Shown in pieces: positions 15,301 to 24,900 of a stretch of DNA of 37,812 bases; the first letter of the stretch is position 1; each line of letters starts with the position of its first letter. A program made the translations under genes and the position numbers. Under the pieces are notes generated by a model, which had not been told where the DNA came from, ran no database searches, and worked only from the letters and a program-made list of their open reading frames with translations. The stretch is from an uncultured Alteromonadaceae bacterium (GTDB lineage Bacteria > Pseudomonadota > Gammaproteobacteria > Enterobacterales > Alteromonadaceae), in contig CAJXMO010000032.1 in assembly GCA_913056495.1 (NCBI GenBank), positions 1 through 37,812 of the forward strand, read 5' to 3'.

Positions 15301-17221
15301 CGGGCGAGCATCAGCCACATATAAGCTAGGTAATTTAACCGGCATAGATGCACAGCGGGTTGTGGCTACTCTAATCGATGCGCCAACCGGACAGACCATT
15401 ACCGCTGGGTTTAGTGCGACTGCTTTTGTTCCGGCAGAACCGGAATCGACAACCATTAGTGGTGTGGTGCTGGATAATCAGGAAAATCCGATCCCGGGTG
15501 TCACTGTCAGAGTGGAAGGTACTACCCGGGAAGCCGTTGCCAATGAAAGCGGCCAGTTTAAAATTACAGAGGCCCCGGTTGGTCCGGTTCATTTAATTGC
15601 TGATGGTTCTACAGCCGAAGTCGAAGGTGAGTTTCCGTCATTGAGCTATAATATGGTGACCGTATCCGGGGTCAACAATCCTTTATCCGCACCTATTTAT
15701 ATGGTCAAACTGAATACTGAAAATGCGGTGTATGCCGGTCCGCAAGATGCTGTGTTGGAACTGGATGAATTCCCCGGCTTTAAACTCGAAATTAAAAAAG
15801 ATTCGGTAACTTTCCCGGACGGTTCAAGAGAAGGTTATGTATCTGTTACCCCGGTTAATTCAGGTACTGTGCCTATGGCACCACCCAATGGGATGCAGCC
15901 TCAGTTTATTGTCACTATTCAGCCAACAGGCACTAAGTTTGATCCGCCCGCCCGGCTCACTTTACCGAATGTGGATGCACATGAACCGGGTGCTCAGGTC
16001 GAGATGTACTCATTTGATCATGATTTAGAAGAGTTTGTCGCGATTGGCTTGGGCTCTGTCAGTGAAGATGGCACCTTGGTCGTGTCCAATCCCGGGGTGG
16101 GGGTTATTAAAGCGGGCTGGCATTGCGGCTCACAACCCGGTGGTCAGAGCTGCGCGCATAATTGTCCGGTTTGTCAGGATTGTGATGGCGACTGTAACTG
16201 TGTACCTGCTGGCGGCGACCCCAGACTGGCGAGTATGGACGAAAAAGGTGATTGTAAAAAACCAGAATGTCAGGATGGTAGTCCGGTTCAAGTGAATGAT
16301 GATTCAGATGCACCTGAAGATCCAGATGATAAAAAAGGTGACTGCAAATCACTTCAGTGTGAAGACGGCACACCGAAAGAAATGGTGGATAACTCAGACG
16401 AAACAAAATGTACCAAATGTGAAAACGGCGAACAGGTGCCTAAACCTGATGGCAAGTCTGAAGAAGATCCCTGCATTATTTGTAAAGACGGTAAAGAAAC
16501 CAAAGTACCGGATAATGAACTGGGCGGTACCACAATTTCTTTTGCCGGCGTTAAAAACTTTATCGCTGATGTGAATACTGTGCTTACATTTCTCGGTTCG
16601 GATAAAAAAATACCGGAAGTATCTCTTGAGTTGAGCAACAGTAAAAAAGAAGTTTGTTGTACTCAAAAAAATGGCGCTATGACACTCGAAGAAAAAGACG
16701 CTGGTTCAGTCGTTTTCCCGAGCTGGGATTATGCCTGGACTCCGACTATCCCGCCTTGGTCAGGTGATTATACATTCAAAGTATTTGGTAAAAAAATCGG
16801 GGTTACTTATGGCATTCGCTTTACCGTGAGTTTTGGCGGTAAATTTACGATTAGCCGGACTAAACGTGAATGTCAGGAAGATAATTGCTGGGGTGGGGAT
16901 GTCACCGGTGAAATGGGCGTGGGCGGCGGACCATTTGGCAGTGTACCAAATCCGGCCTCTTACCCCACAGAGTGCGGTCCGGATAATGATCCCAGACCTT
17001 GTGACTTAATCCGAATTCAGGGCACATTAAAAACAGGTATTAATATTCAAGCCGGGGTCGATTGTGAAAAAGTCTCGGGCAAGATTGGCCATAACGGGGT
17101 TACGATAAACGCTGAGGTTGTTCTGGCCGAAGGCTCCTGGGTTGAAGTGGGGGCTGCTGAGTCTTGGGTGCTGGTGAATTCAGCTGATATTACCGTAATT
17201 AATATACCTTTACCTCAATAG
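12311..17221 (+). CDS. Giant multidomain lipoprotein: Ig-like, TSP3 and Cys-rich repeats
   Basis: A 1636-residue lipoprotein with lipobox LLTAC (Cys25) and Ser at +2, so probably outer-membrane bound. Order of modules: PKD/cadherin-like Ig domain (~35-130); a small carboxypeptidase-regulatory-like domain (~133-180); seven 35-residue TSP3 calcium repeats (362-600); two Ig-like domains of the VTVNGV type (~645-820); two Big_1-like domains (~825-1040); another carboxypeptidase-regulatory-like domain (~1045-1120); a ZU5-like beta region ending in GVGVIKAGWHC (~1130-1275); and a Cys-rich C-terminal part. That part has 22 cysteines and four repeats of the form C-x2-4-C-x-[DN]-G. A final beta-rich domain (~1400-1636) matches nothing I know. 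It resembles the non-YD regions of Rhs/teneurin-like surface proteins, but no YD repeats are present. First gene of the cluster. Confidence 0.8.
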   Translation: MWLKKQLSNCLIASALVLPLLLTACSKNDDPPKGSDNGTPIVGIQAPLSATEFETVELTASATDPDADPLTYLWTVESGDGIVLSNTNTSVTSFTAPDVINPTNVTIRMTVKDTQGASASDTHTLEILPQPVNLTLTGLITDEPIPNANVTAEVGEQTFTTTTDTNGFYTLPMSVSDQFVGRLVKLIATGHPDTHPGIKFVSQLPAFNTLKSQAGEDLLLNSEENFSVNVTNVSTAEAALLDRAKMGEPVASEAELNQLLSDINVQAKLRLATLLKIIVDDDNFDLPAGVENTLDLLTDEAEAQAFDDLVVSQNEALIGQTLESILQDDTLINIGGENQDFDNDGVLDTVDAFPFDPNESMDTDMDGIGNNADTDDDGDTVADVDDAFPLDKTETTDTDMDGIGNNADTDDDGDTVADVDDAFPLDKDESVDTDMDGIGNNADTDDDGDTVADVDDAFPLDKDESVDTDMDGVGNNADTDDDGDTVADVDDAFPLDKDESIDTDMDGVGNNADTDDDGDTVADADDAFPLDKDESVDTDMDGVGNNADTDDDDDTVADVDDAFPLDKDESVDTDMDGIGNNADTDDDGDSIPDEDDGFPLISIGDFTDTDGDGIPDDCNQACLDAGMQADDDDNGNGIPDDEENVAVAVTITSPESLLTVGTSPITVSGTVSPDTAVIKLNGVEVTNNAGTFSGEVSLDEGLNTIEARANVGDVIQSDTISVSLDKTPPYLTIDSHQDGDLVYTDTITVTGLVNDIVRGTIEQSQANVTVNGVSATIQNRSYAAANISLEEGDNTITVAGSDQVGNAAEVKITLTYEKLLGKRVELNSGQNQTAIINEELENPLEVKVLDDNDAPVADATVVFRVSQGSGLVGVGSESEGRAIAVTSDENGLANTRFKLGARTGVNNHKVTAAVVGYVSQVQFSASANGQIGNKLSVNSGNNQRGSVGQVLPEAFVVVVTDAGANVVPNARVKFDVKVGEGTFSNGEVSIEKTTDSDGRASATYKLGNLTGIDAQRVVATLIDAPTGQTITAGFSATAFVPAEPESTTISGVVLDNQENPIPGVTVRVEGTTREAVANESGQFKITEAPVGPVHLIADGSTAEVEGEFPSLSYNMVTVSGVNNPLSAPIYMVKLNTENAVYAGPQDAVLELDEFPGFKLEIKKDSVTFPDGSREGYVSVTPVNSGTVPMAPPNGMQPQFIVTIQPTGTKFDPPARLTLPNVDAHEPGAQVEMYSFDHDLEEFVAIGLGSVSEDGTLVVSNPGVGVIKAGWHCGSQPGGQSCAHNCPVCQDCDGDCNCVPAGGDPRLASMDEKGDCKKPECQDGSPVQVNDDSDAPEDPDDKKGDCKSLQCEDGTPKEMVDNSDETKCTKCENGEQVPKPDGKSEEDPCIICKDGKETKVPDNELGGTTISFAGVKNFIADVNTVLTFLGSDKKIPEVSLELSNSKKEVCCTQKNGAMTLEEKDAGSVVFPSWDYAWTPTIPPWSGDYTFKVFGKKIGVTYGIRFTVSFGGKFTISRTKRECQEDNCWGGDVTGEMGVGGGPFGSVPNPASYPTECGPDNDPRPCDLIRIQGTLKTGINIQAGVDCEKVSGKIGHNGVTINAEVVLAEGSWVEVGAAESWVLVNSADITVINIPLPQ
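13394..14110 (+). repeat. Seven tandem 105-bp repeats encoding TSP3 motifs
   Basis: The unit is 35 codons (consensus DTDMDGIGNNADTDDDGD then TVADVDDAFPLDKDESV), starting at 13394, 13499 and so on to 14024; the last copy diverges and ends at FPL. The first two copies differ at very few bases across most of the unit, pointing to recent duplication. The Asp-rich loops bind calcium in TSP3 families. Long reverse-strand open frames across this stretch are by-products of the repeat. Confidence 0.95.
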
Positions 17222-17233
17222 GAGTGATGAGCC

Positions 17234-17842
17234 GTGATAAAAGTGATTCGAATCAGTTTAATCTTGTTCTGCTGTTGGGTAGAGGCGGGTTGGGCTCAAA
17301 ACGGATTGTGGGCAAGCCCAACCTATTCAGCTGCTGAACCTAAAGTGTTTACGGTTGAGATTGAACATAAGTTTAGCTATCACCTTTATAAACCTAAAAA
17401 CCCGACTCAAAAAGTACGTTTATTACAGAAAAAATATGCATCTATGGATACGGCCGAAGATGCCTTTGTTTCTCGTTTTTCTGCTGTAACTTCACTTAAC
17501 TACCCTTGGTGGCTTGATACTTGGCAGGCTCGCTCCAGAGAACAGGCAATGGCTTTTTTTCAGCAAAAAGGGCTGGATAAGGCTTATTGGCTGGATACCT
17601 GGGAAAAGCAGTTTGTCGGGCGAAAAATTAAGTTGAAATACAAAGTTTTGTATCAGAACTATGTGATTTTTACTTACAACGTTTCAGCACCGAGCGGCAA
17701 AGAAGGCTTTTTAGATGTGCCCATTGTTTTTGATAAACAAGATAAAAGCTGGCTGGTCAGTTTAGATTTAAGACAAAGCCCTTTATTGCGTTACAGCCCT
17801 TGGGTTGAAGGCAGCGAAATGGAGGTGATTGAGTATGAATAA
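17234..17842 (+). CDS. Small exported protein of unknown function, paralogue of the next gene
   Basis: A 202-residue protein with a probable signal peptide (IRISLILFCCWVEAGWAQ) and no recognised domain. The start is GTG 17234-17236, preceded by AGGAG that overlaps the stop of the giant lipoprotein gene; only 12 bases separate them. A core of about 100 residues is rich in Trp and aromatic residues: SRFSAVTSLNYPWWLDTWQA, DKAYWLDTWEKQF, then beta strands ending in KSWLVSLDL. This core lines up with the following gene's product, implying tandem duplication. Soluble periplasmic or surface location is inferred. It may assist one of the giant proteins. Confidence 0.75.
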   Translation: MIKVIRISLILFCCWVEAGWAQNGLWASPTYSAAEPKVFTVEIEHKFSYHLYKPKNPTQKVRLLQKKYASMDTAEDAFVSRFSAVTSLNYPWWLDTWQARSREQAMAFFQQKGLDKAYWLDTWEKQFVGRKIKLKYKVLYQNYVIFTYNVSAPSGKEGFLDVPIVFDKQDKSWLVSLDLRQSPLLRYSPWVEGSEMEVIEYE

Positions 17843-18401
17843 GTCGTCTCATTTATTACTTAAGCTAGGGTTGGCTTTGTTGTTACTTGCTAGTGTTTTT
17901 TCGGTTTCAGGTAAAACTGTGATTCCGTATCAGGATGAAGGTAATAAAGAATTCACACTGGTACAGAAATTTAAAGTGTATCAACAAAAATATCAGGATG
18001 TTTTGGTTACAGAGTTTGTGCCCGCAGCCAGAGATGTCAACAACGGGGCTGATCGTCAGGTTATCAGGTTTTTATCTGCAGTTGTCAAAGATGATTTGAA
18101 CTGGTGGAAATCAACCTGGACGGCTGAAAGCTTAAACGACTGGCAGCAAAAAGTAGCATTAAATAAAGATAAACGCCTGTTCAATTATTGGAAAGCAAGA
18201 GTGAATACTAAAACTCAGGTTCAGTTAACAGATTTTATTGTTGTTCGTCAGTCGGTTTTGGTCGGGTTTTATTTAATTAATCAGGATAAGCGTGAATATC
18301 ACTTGCTGGCACTAGCGCTGGAGCAAAGTCGCTGGCGCGTGGATCAAACTTTTATGCAGTCAGATTTGTACCGGGAAATTAAACAAAAGGTGCATTCGTA
18401 A
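17835..18401 (+). CDS. Small exported protein of unknown function, paralogue of the previous gene
   Basis: A 188-residue protein with a signal peptide (LLLKLGLALLLLASVFSVSG). The start is ATG 17835-17837 with GGAGG nine bases upstream; a TTG at 17829 is too close to that site. It overlaps the previous gene by 8 bases (ATGAATAA), so translation is coupled. The segment VIRFLSAVVKDDLNWWKSTW, then RLFNYWKARV, then SRWRVDQTF parallels SAVTSLNYPWWLDTWQ, AYWLDTWEKQF and KSWLVSLDL of its neighbour at similar spacing. No known family recognised. The two may form a heterodimer, which is inference. Confidence 0.75.
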   Translation: MNKSSHLLLKLGLALLLLASVFSVSGKTVIPYQDEGNKEFTLVQKFKVYQQKYQDVLVTEFVPAARDVNNGADRQVIRFLSAVVKDDLNWWKSTWTAESLNDWQQKVALNKDKRLFNYWKARVNTKTQVQLTDFIVVRQSVLVGFYLINQDKREYHLLALALEQSRWRVDQTFMQSDLYREIKQKVHS

Positions 18402-18405
18402 CGTT

Positions 18406-18855
18406 ATGGCAAAAGTAATAAAGAAAGATGATAAAACACTCATGCTTAAATCATACCCTAAGTGTCTGGTTGGGTTGGTATGTGTATTTATTGCGATTTT
18501 CTGGTATGCCGTTTTAACAACCGATGAGACTGTTACTATCGATTTTTATTTGATTTTTAATGGGGTCGCTTTGGTTGTTTTAGGGATTCAAAGGTACAAG
18601 GTAAGTCGTTTTGATAAAAAAACGAAAACCGTTTGTTTAATTAGCAAAAGCATAATAGGAAAACAGGAGCAATGGTTTAAGTTGGCCGATGTTGAGTCCG
18701 TCGAAATGAATTATGGTCGGGGCCAGTTTGCTCGAGGTGGCAGTGTGAATTTAGTAATCAACAACAAGCTTATCAGGATAGTTGATTCAGATATTTGTTT
18801 AGGGAATCGTGAGCGTAATATCAGATTAAAAGACGAAGTAGCTGAGTGGTTATAA
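18406..18855 (+). CDS. Small two-helix membrane protein with PH-like C-terminal domain
   Basis: A 149-residue protein with two hydrophobic segments (~20-37 and ~47-61; LVGLVCVFIAIFWYAVL and LIFNGVALVVLGI) and a basic C-terminal half of short beta strands (KVSRFDKKTKTVCLISKS, WFKLADVESVEMNYGRG, SVNLVINNKLIRIVDSD). The layout resembles bacterial PH-like membrane proteins, but the match is by shape only. It starts 4 bases after the preceding stop. The Shine-Dalgarno is poor, so translation probably depends on coupling. A 62-base gap follows before the giant gene, with no clear terminator. Confidence 0.7.
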   Translation: MAKVIKKDDKTLMLKSYPKCLVGLVCVFIAIFWYAVLTTDETVTIDFYLIFNGVALVVLGIQRYKVSRFDKKTKTVCLISKSIIGKQEQWFKLADVESVEMNYGRGQFARGGSVNLVINNKLIRIVDSDICLGNRERNIRLKDEVAEWL

Positions 18856-18917
18856 GTTGTAAATTGGCGGTCTAAATTTGGCATGCGCTTTATTTCGGTT
18901 TAACACGGTATAGAGCG

Positions 18918-21900
18918 ATGAAAAATTTTATCAAAGTCAGAGTTCAATCATTGGCAATACTTGCTGCATCCGTTGCCGCATTCAATCTGTCTGCTGCTGA
19001 GCTTGATGAAAACTGTGTTGTTAATATTTTAAACCGCACGATCCAGGTTGCACCTAATGGAGGCTGGTCATTACCGAATGTACCATCTAACCAAGGGGCG
19101 GTCAGAGCCAGAGCAACCTGTATCGATGATGAAGGCGCAACAACTTCTGGGCAGTCGGGATATTTTAATTTAATTACAAATGGGATTACGCCTGTTGGAG
19201 AAATCTTTTTTGCCGAGCAGGAACCTGTGCCCAGTGATATCCGATTTGCGGCGTCCAGTCAGATCAGTTTAACTGCCCTGAATCAGAATTATCAGTTAAC
19301 CGTTACGGCTGAGTATCCCGGCGGGATTATGGATGATGTGACTGCTGGCTTATCCGGAACCAACTATATCAGCTCAAACCCGGCGACTGTAACTGTCAGT
19401 AATAATGGTTTATTAACGGCCGTTGGTAGTGGTAACGCTTTGATCACAGCCAATAAAGATGGGGTAGTAGCAACCCGGCTAGTAAAAGTGAGCTTTACCG
19501 GAGATCAGGACGGTGATGGATTGCCGGATGACTATGAAACGGATAACGGGCTTGATCCAACCGATCCTGCAGATGCATTTGAAGATACAGATAACGATGG
19601 ATTAAGTGCACTGGAAGAATATGAAGCCGGCACCGATCCTAATCTTGCAGATACTGATGACGATGGTATTGATGACTTTGAAGAATTAAATGAAGGTGAA
19701 GACGGCTTTATTACCAGCCCCTTGTTGGCTGATTCAGATGCCGACGGTTTGTCTGATTTAGTTGAATTGACCGTTGGCTCGTCACCGATAGACAGCGCAG
19801 ATGCCGATTATGAAAGTGCAATTACCTCGATAACCGTGCAACCTAGCAGTGTGTTGATGACCTTTAATGGTATCGACAGTGAAGTCAGCACCCAACTAAC
19901 CGTTACCGCAAATGTGTTGGGGGGAGATCAACTGAATGTTACCGAAAAATCTAATGGCACCAGTTATACATCCAATGATTTAACCGTTGTGAGTTTTGGC
20001 TTAACAGATGGTGAGATATTTGGTGGTGAACAGGGGCAGACAACGGTTACAGTCTCGTTATTTGATTTATCCGTAGAAGTACCGGTTACCGTAGAAAGTT
20101 TTCAGCCAGCTGGTATCTCACAATTACAATTTACCGGCAATGGTAAAGATACAGATGTTCAGGGTGATTATGTTTATATTGCGGCTTCATCCGGTGGCTT
20201 ACATATTGTAAATACCAGTGATAAAGAAAACCCTGAATTAATCTCAACTCTGGCGACTTCCGGTTCAGCAAATGATGTCAAAGTGGTCGGCAATACAGCG
20301 TATGTGGCAGTAGACAGTCAGGGGCTGGATATTATTGATGTGAGCAACCCGGAAGAACCGGCATTGATTGCCAATTTTGATACGGTTGGCAGTGCGGTTG
20401 ATTTGGCTGTGCAAAATGATGTTGTCTTTGTTGCCGGTGGTGCCGGTGGTCTGGATATTATCAGTGTGCAAAACAGCGCCGAGCCGGTTCGGTTATCAAA
20501 ATTGGATACACTGGGCAATATTATCAGTGTGGATGTTCAGAACGATAAAGCCGTGGTTGCAACCGCATCATCTGTCATTGTTATTGATATTCTGGACGTA
20601 CTTTCCCCTATGCGTTTAGGCAGCATTAATATCGGCAACATCCGGGCTGTGGTAATGGATGGCGATTATGCTTATGTGGCCTGCTATACCTGTGGCTATA
20701 AAGTGATAAGCCTGACTGACGCTCAGCAGCCTGTCATTGTAGGGGGAGATACCCGGTTTTACCCTTCTGACGTTGAGCTGACTAATGGATTTGCATTTTT
20801 CAGCGATATCCTGTTTGTGAACGCTGTGCCATTCGTCAATATAGTTGATCCGGAAAACTCCATTTTTCAGGGGGTGATTGATATCCGACAATTTGGTGAC
20901 AGAGATGCCGTTGGTTTATCATTAGATGCTGGGTTTGTGTATTCAACCGGCTCTAATCGCCTATATATTTCTCAATACCGAATTTTGAACGACAGTCAGG
21001 GTATAGCACCGACAGTTGAAATTGTTGATCCCTTAGACGGTGAAGTTGTTGTTGAAAACAGCCGGGTGATTGTACGAGCTGAAGCAAGTGATGATGTTGC
21101 TGTCGCAGCGGTAAATTTCTCAGTAAACGGTGAGTTAATCCTGACAGATACAACCCGACCTTATGAGGTGCCTATTACGGTGCCGGGTGACAGTGAAGAG
21201 CTGAATATTCTGGTTCAGGCCGTCGATTTTGGGAATAATATTGGTGATAACCTGGCTTTACTCATGATAGAGCCGGATGAAGATCTGGACGGCCTAGGAG
21301 ATAACGAAGAAGTCTTTACCTGGAATACAGATCCGCAAGATGCCGATAGTGATGATGATAATGTTCTGGATGGTGAAGAAATCGAGCTGGGTACTAATCC
21401 TCTGGACTCTGATTCTGACAATGACGGACTATCTGACGGAGATGAACTTGCAGATGGCACAGATCCTCTCAACCCGGACACCACAGCACCGACAGTTACC
21501 GCCATTGATCCAGCAAACGAAGCCATTGATATTTGTGAAAATCAGTCAATCACAGTGACATTTGATGAAGCTTTGTTACGCAGTTCATTGAATCAAGCTG
21601 AGATTATTTTAAGCAGTGAAACTCAGGCCAGTGTGTCTGGGATAGTCAGTTTGATGAATAATAATACCCAAGTATTATTCAACCCTGACAGTCTGTTAGC
21701 GGATAATACGGCTTACGCTTTCAGCATCGCTAATATTCGTGACGAAGCAGGTAACTTGCTGGCAGAAACTTTCACCTCTGGTTTTAATACCGGAAACTGC
21801 GTGGATGAAGAGCGTCCCAGAGTTATAGACATCAGCCCGGTTAATGCAGCAACTAATGTGCCTGTTAATGTTCGGGTGAGCGTTACTTTCAGTGAACCGG

Positions 21901-24900
21901 TTGATCCTTTAACTGTCACTGAAGACAGCTTTTATATGATTGATCAGTCCAGTGGTGCCAGAGTGAATGGCGTCATTGAACTGGTTGATGACAATACTGC
22001 ACTTCAGTTTACGCCAAATGTACCTTTGCTGGTCGGTCGCCGTCACTATGTTTATGCCACAGGTGCGATTCTGGATTTATTTGAAAACCCGCTGGTGGGT
22101 ACAACCCGTTATTTTGACACCGCATTTGAGCTGGATGGTAACGGACCTCAGGTCGTCAGTACCAGTGTTGCGAACGGGGCTGAAAATGTACCGGTTAACG
22201 CACAAATTGCCGTTTTATTTGATGAAGCAGTCAATGCGCTGTTTTTAACGGATATTGAATTGTTAGATGCTCAAGGCGCACCTGTTGCAGTGACTCGCGA
22301 ACAAAGTGCTGACAAGCGCCGGGTCGTGTTAAAACCGCTGCAAAATTTGAATCCTGAAGAAAATTATCAGCTACTGGTCGATGGTGTTCAGGATTTAAGC
22401 TCAAATTTATTGGCAAACCCTCTGACCTTTGACTTTGCAACAGGCACTGAAGCCGATACTGAAACCAGTGGTGTTATGGCTTGGAGCATTCCTCGAAATA
22501 ATACACTTAATGTGGCTTTAAACCCTGAATTAACCGTAGACTTTTCTGAACGGATTGATCCAACTACGCTTAATTTAAATAGTTTTTATCTCTATGATAC
22601 TCAAACCGGGTTAAAAGTGCGTGGTCAGATTCAAGTCTCAGATGATGCGATGCGAATTGAATTTATTCCGGATGAGCCGCTTAGACCAAACCGACGTTTT
22701 TATCTATATCTTAGCTATTCTCCGTATATAACTGATTTAGCGGGTAATATTATTGCTCAGCATAATTACAGATATTTTTCTACCGGACTCACTGTTGGTG
22801 AAGATGCAGACGCCATAGCGGTTGCTTCAACCAATATTCTTGATGGTAATACAGTGATGCCAGTTAATGGCCGGATTGAACTGGTATTTGCGGAAGAATT
22901 GGGTGGTCAATGCGATATCGCTTCAAGTGTCATGTTAATGCAGGGCGAGAATCAGGTTGCTATCAACACGAGTCTGAATAATACACGCAGAGTATTAACC
23001 ATTACGAGCAGTGAAAATTTAACAGTTGAAACCGAATATCAATTAATGATTGATGGCTTATGTGACTTTTCCGGTAATACCTTGACCGGTTACAGTTTAG
23101 GATTTACTACCGGGGCAGATGAGAATGCAGATACTGTTGCCCCCAATATTCAATCAATTACACCCGCACATACAGCGACCGATGTCTCTGTTAACAGTCA
23201 AGTCGTGATGACTTTTGATGAGCCGGTTGATAAACGCTCTGCGCCACCTGTAAAAGGCGCTGGTGTCACTGTACCAGGTAGTTATTTAGTGGAGGGTAAT
23301 ACAGTTACCTTCACACCGGAAATTGCACTATTGGGTAGTACCAGATACACAGTTGAACTACATAACAATATACCTGACTTAGCGGGCAATGTGCGTTGGT
23401 TGGGTAATCGATATTTTGATACTCAGGCGACTGAAGATAATGATAAGCCTACTATTTTGGCAATTTCTCCGGCAGCCGATTCAACCGATGTTAGTCCGAC
23501 TCAAAGTATTGTGGTGACATTTGATGAACCCATGAATATAAATACGCTGAACAAAAATAACATTGCATTATATGCCAATGGTAGTGTGATTGATCCAAAT
23601 ATCAGTCGCTCAGCAGACGGTCGAGAAATTTCGCTGTCAACCACTATGCCTAATGCTTCCATTGTCAGTTTAGTGATGACGGATGCTGTGACTGATTTGT
23701 CCGGGAATCGTTTAACACCCTTTGTTGTCTCCTTTACCACAGGTGTTTTGGATAATGACAATACCCGCCCCAGCATTGTCGGACAAATCCCGGCAAATGG
23801 TTCTTCAAACTGGGCGGATATCAGCGATGTTTATTTTTATGTCAGTGAGCCCGTTGATGCAACGAGTCTGGCAGATGCTTTCCATCTGGCTGAAAACGGT
23901 ATTCTAAGTGAAGTTGATATTGAAGTACTGGGTAATGGTCGTACGATTAAAGTGAGTAAAGCCGGCAACTTTGTTGATGGTGCGCTAGTGCAGGTTTATT
24001 GGGATACTAATGCACTGGATCTTGCGGGCAATCAACTGCATGCTTATAACGGCTACTTTAATATGGCTGACCCTAACGACAGTATTGGCATTAGGGCAAG
24101 ACCGGATTCATACTTCCCTAGCTCTGGTACAACCGATGTTCCGCTTAACCCGGTTCTCATGGTCAGATTTAATGAAGCTTTGGATGATTCCTCATTCACA
24201 GCCGAAAGCGTTACTTTAACAGATGTCACTAATAATAATTTGGATGTGAGTGTCAGCTATCAACTGGATGAATCCGGTCAGGTTGTGATAATTACGCCGG
24301 ATGTCGCGCTGGAACCGGAACATCAGTATTACCTCTGGTTATCTGCAACCATACTGGATGACGATGGTGATAACCTAGCCTTTAACCCTGCTACCTATTT
24401 TTATACCCAAGCTGAATCTGTTGTGGATGATCGTCAACCCGGTATTATCCACTTTAGCCCGGCACAAAATGAAACCGGTGTAGGTACAAATACGCTGTTT
24501 TCACTTGAATTTGATGAGCAAATTAATCCGCTTTCATTCAATAAAGCGGGTGCGGTTAATGTTCAGTTTGAAACCGGTAATAAGCGTTTGCGATACAATA
24601 TGCTCGCGCCTTTAGCGGCAGACACTGAAATTATCGAACCGGCTCCGGCTGTGCTCGATCTGGCAGGATTAGCACCTGTTGATACCAGTACTCAATTTAC
24701 CACTGCAGGTGGACCTGATTTAGTGCGTCCTAATTTAGTGGATACAGCGATCAGCAATAACCAGCAGAATATTGCACTTAATCCAATATTTGCCTGGACC
24801 TTCAATGAAGCGATAGATCCTGTGAGTGTAAGCAGCTCAGGTGTTTATATTTACGATGCTTACGACGGACAAGTTATCGGTAGTTCATTTGAGCTGTCAG

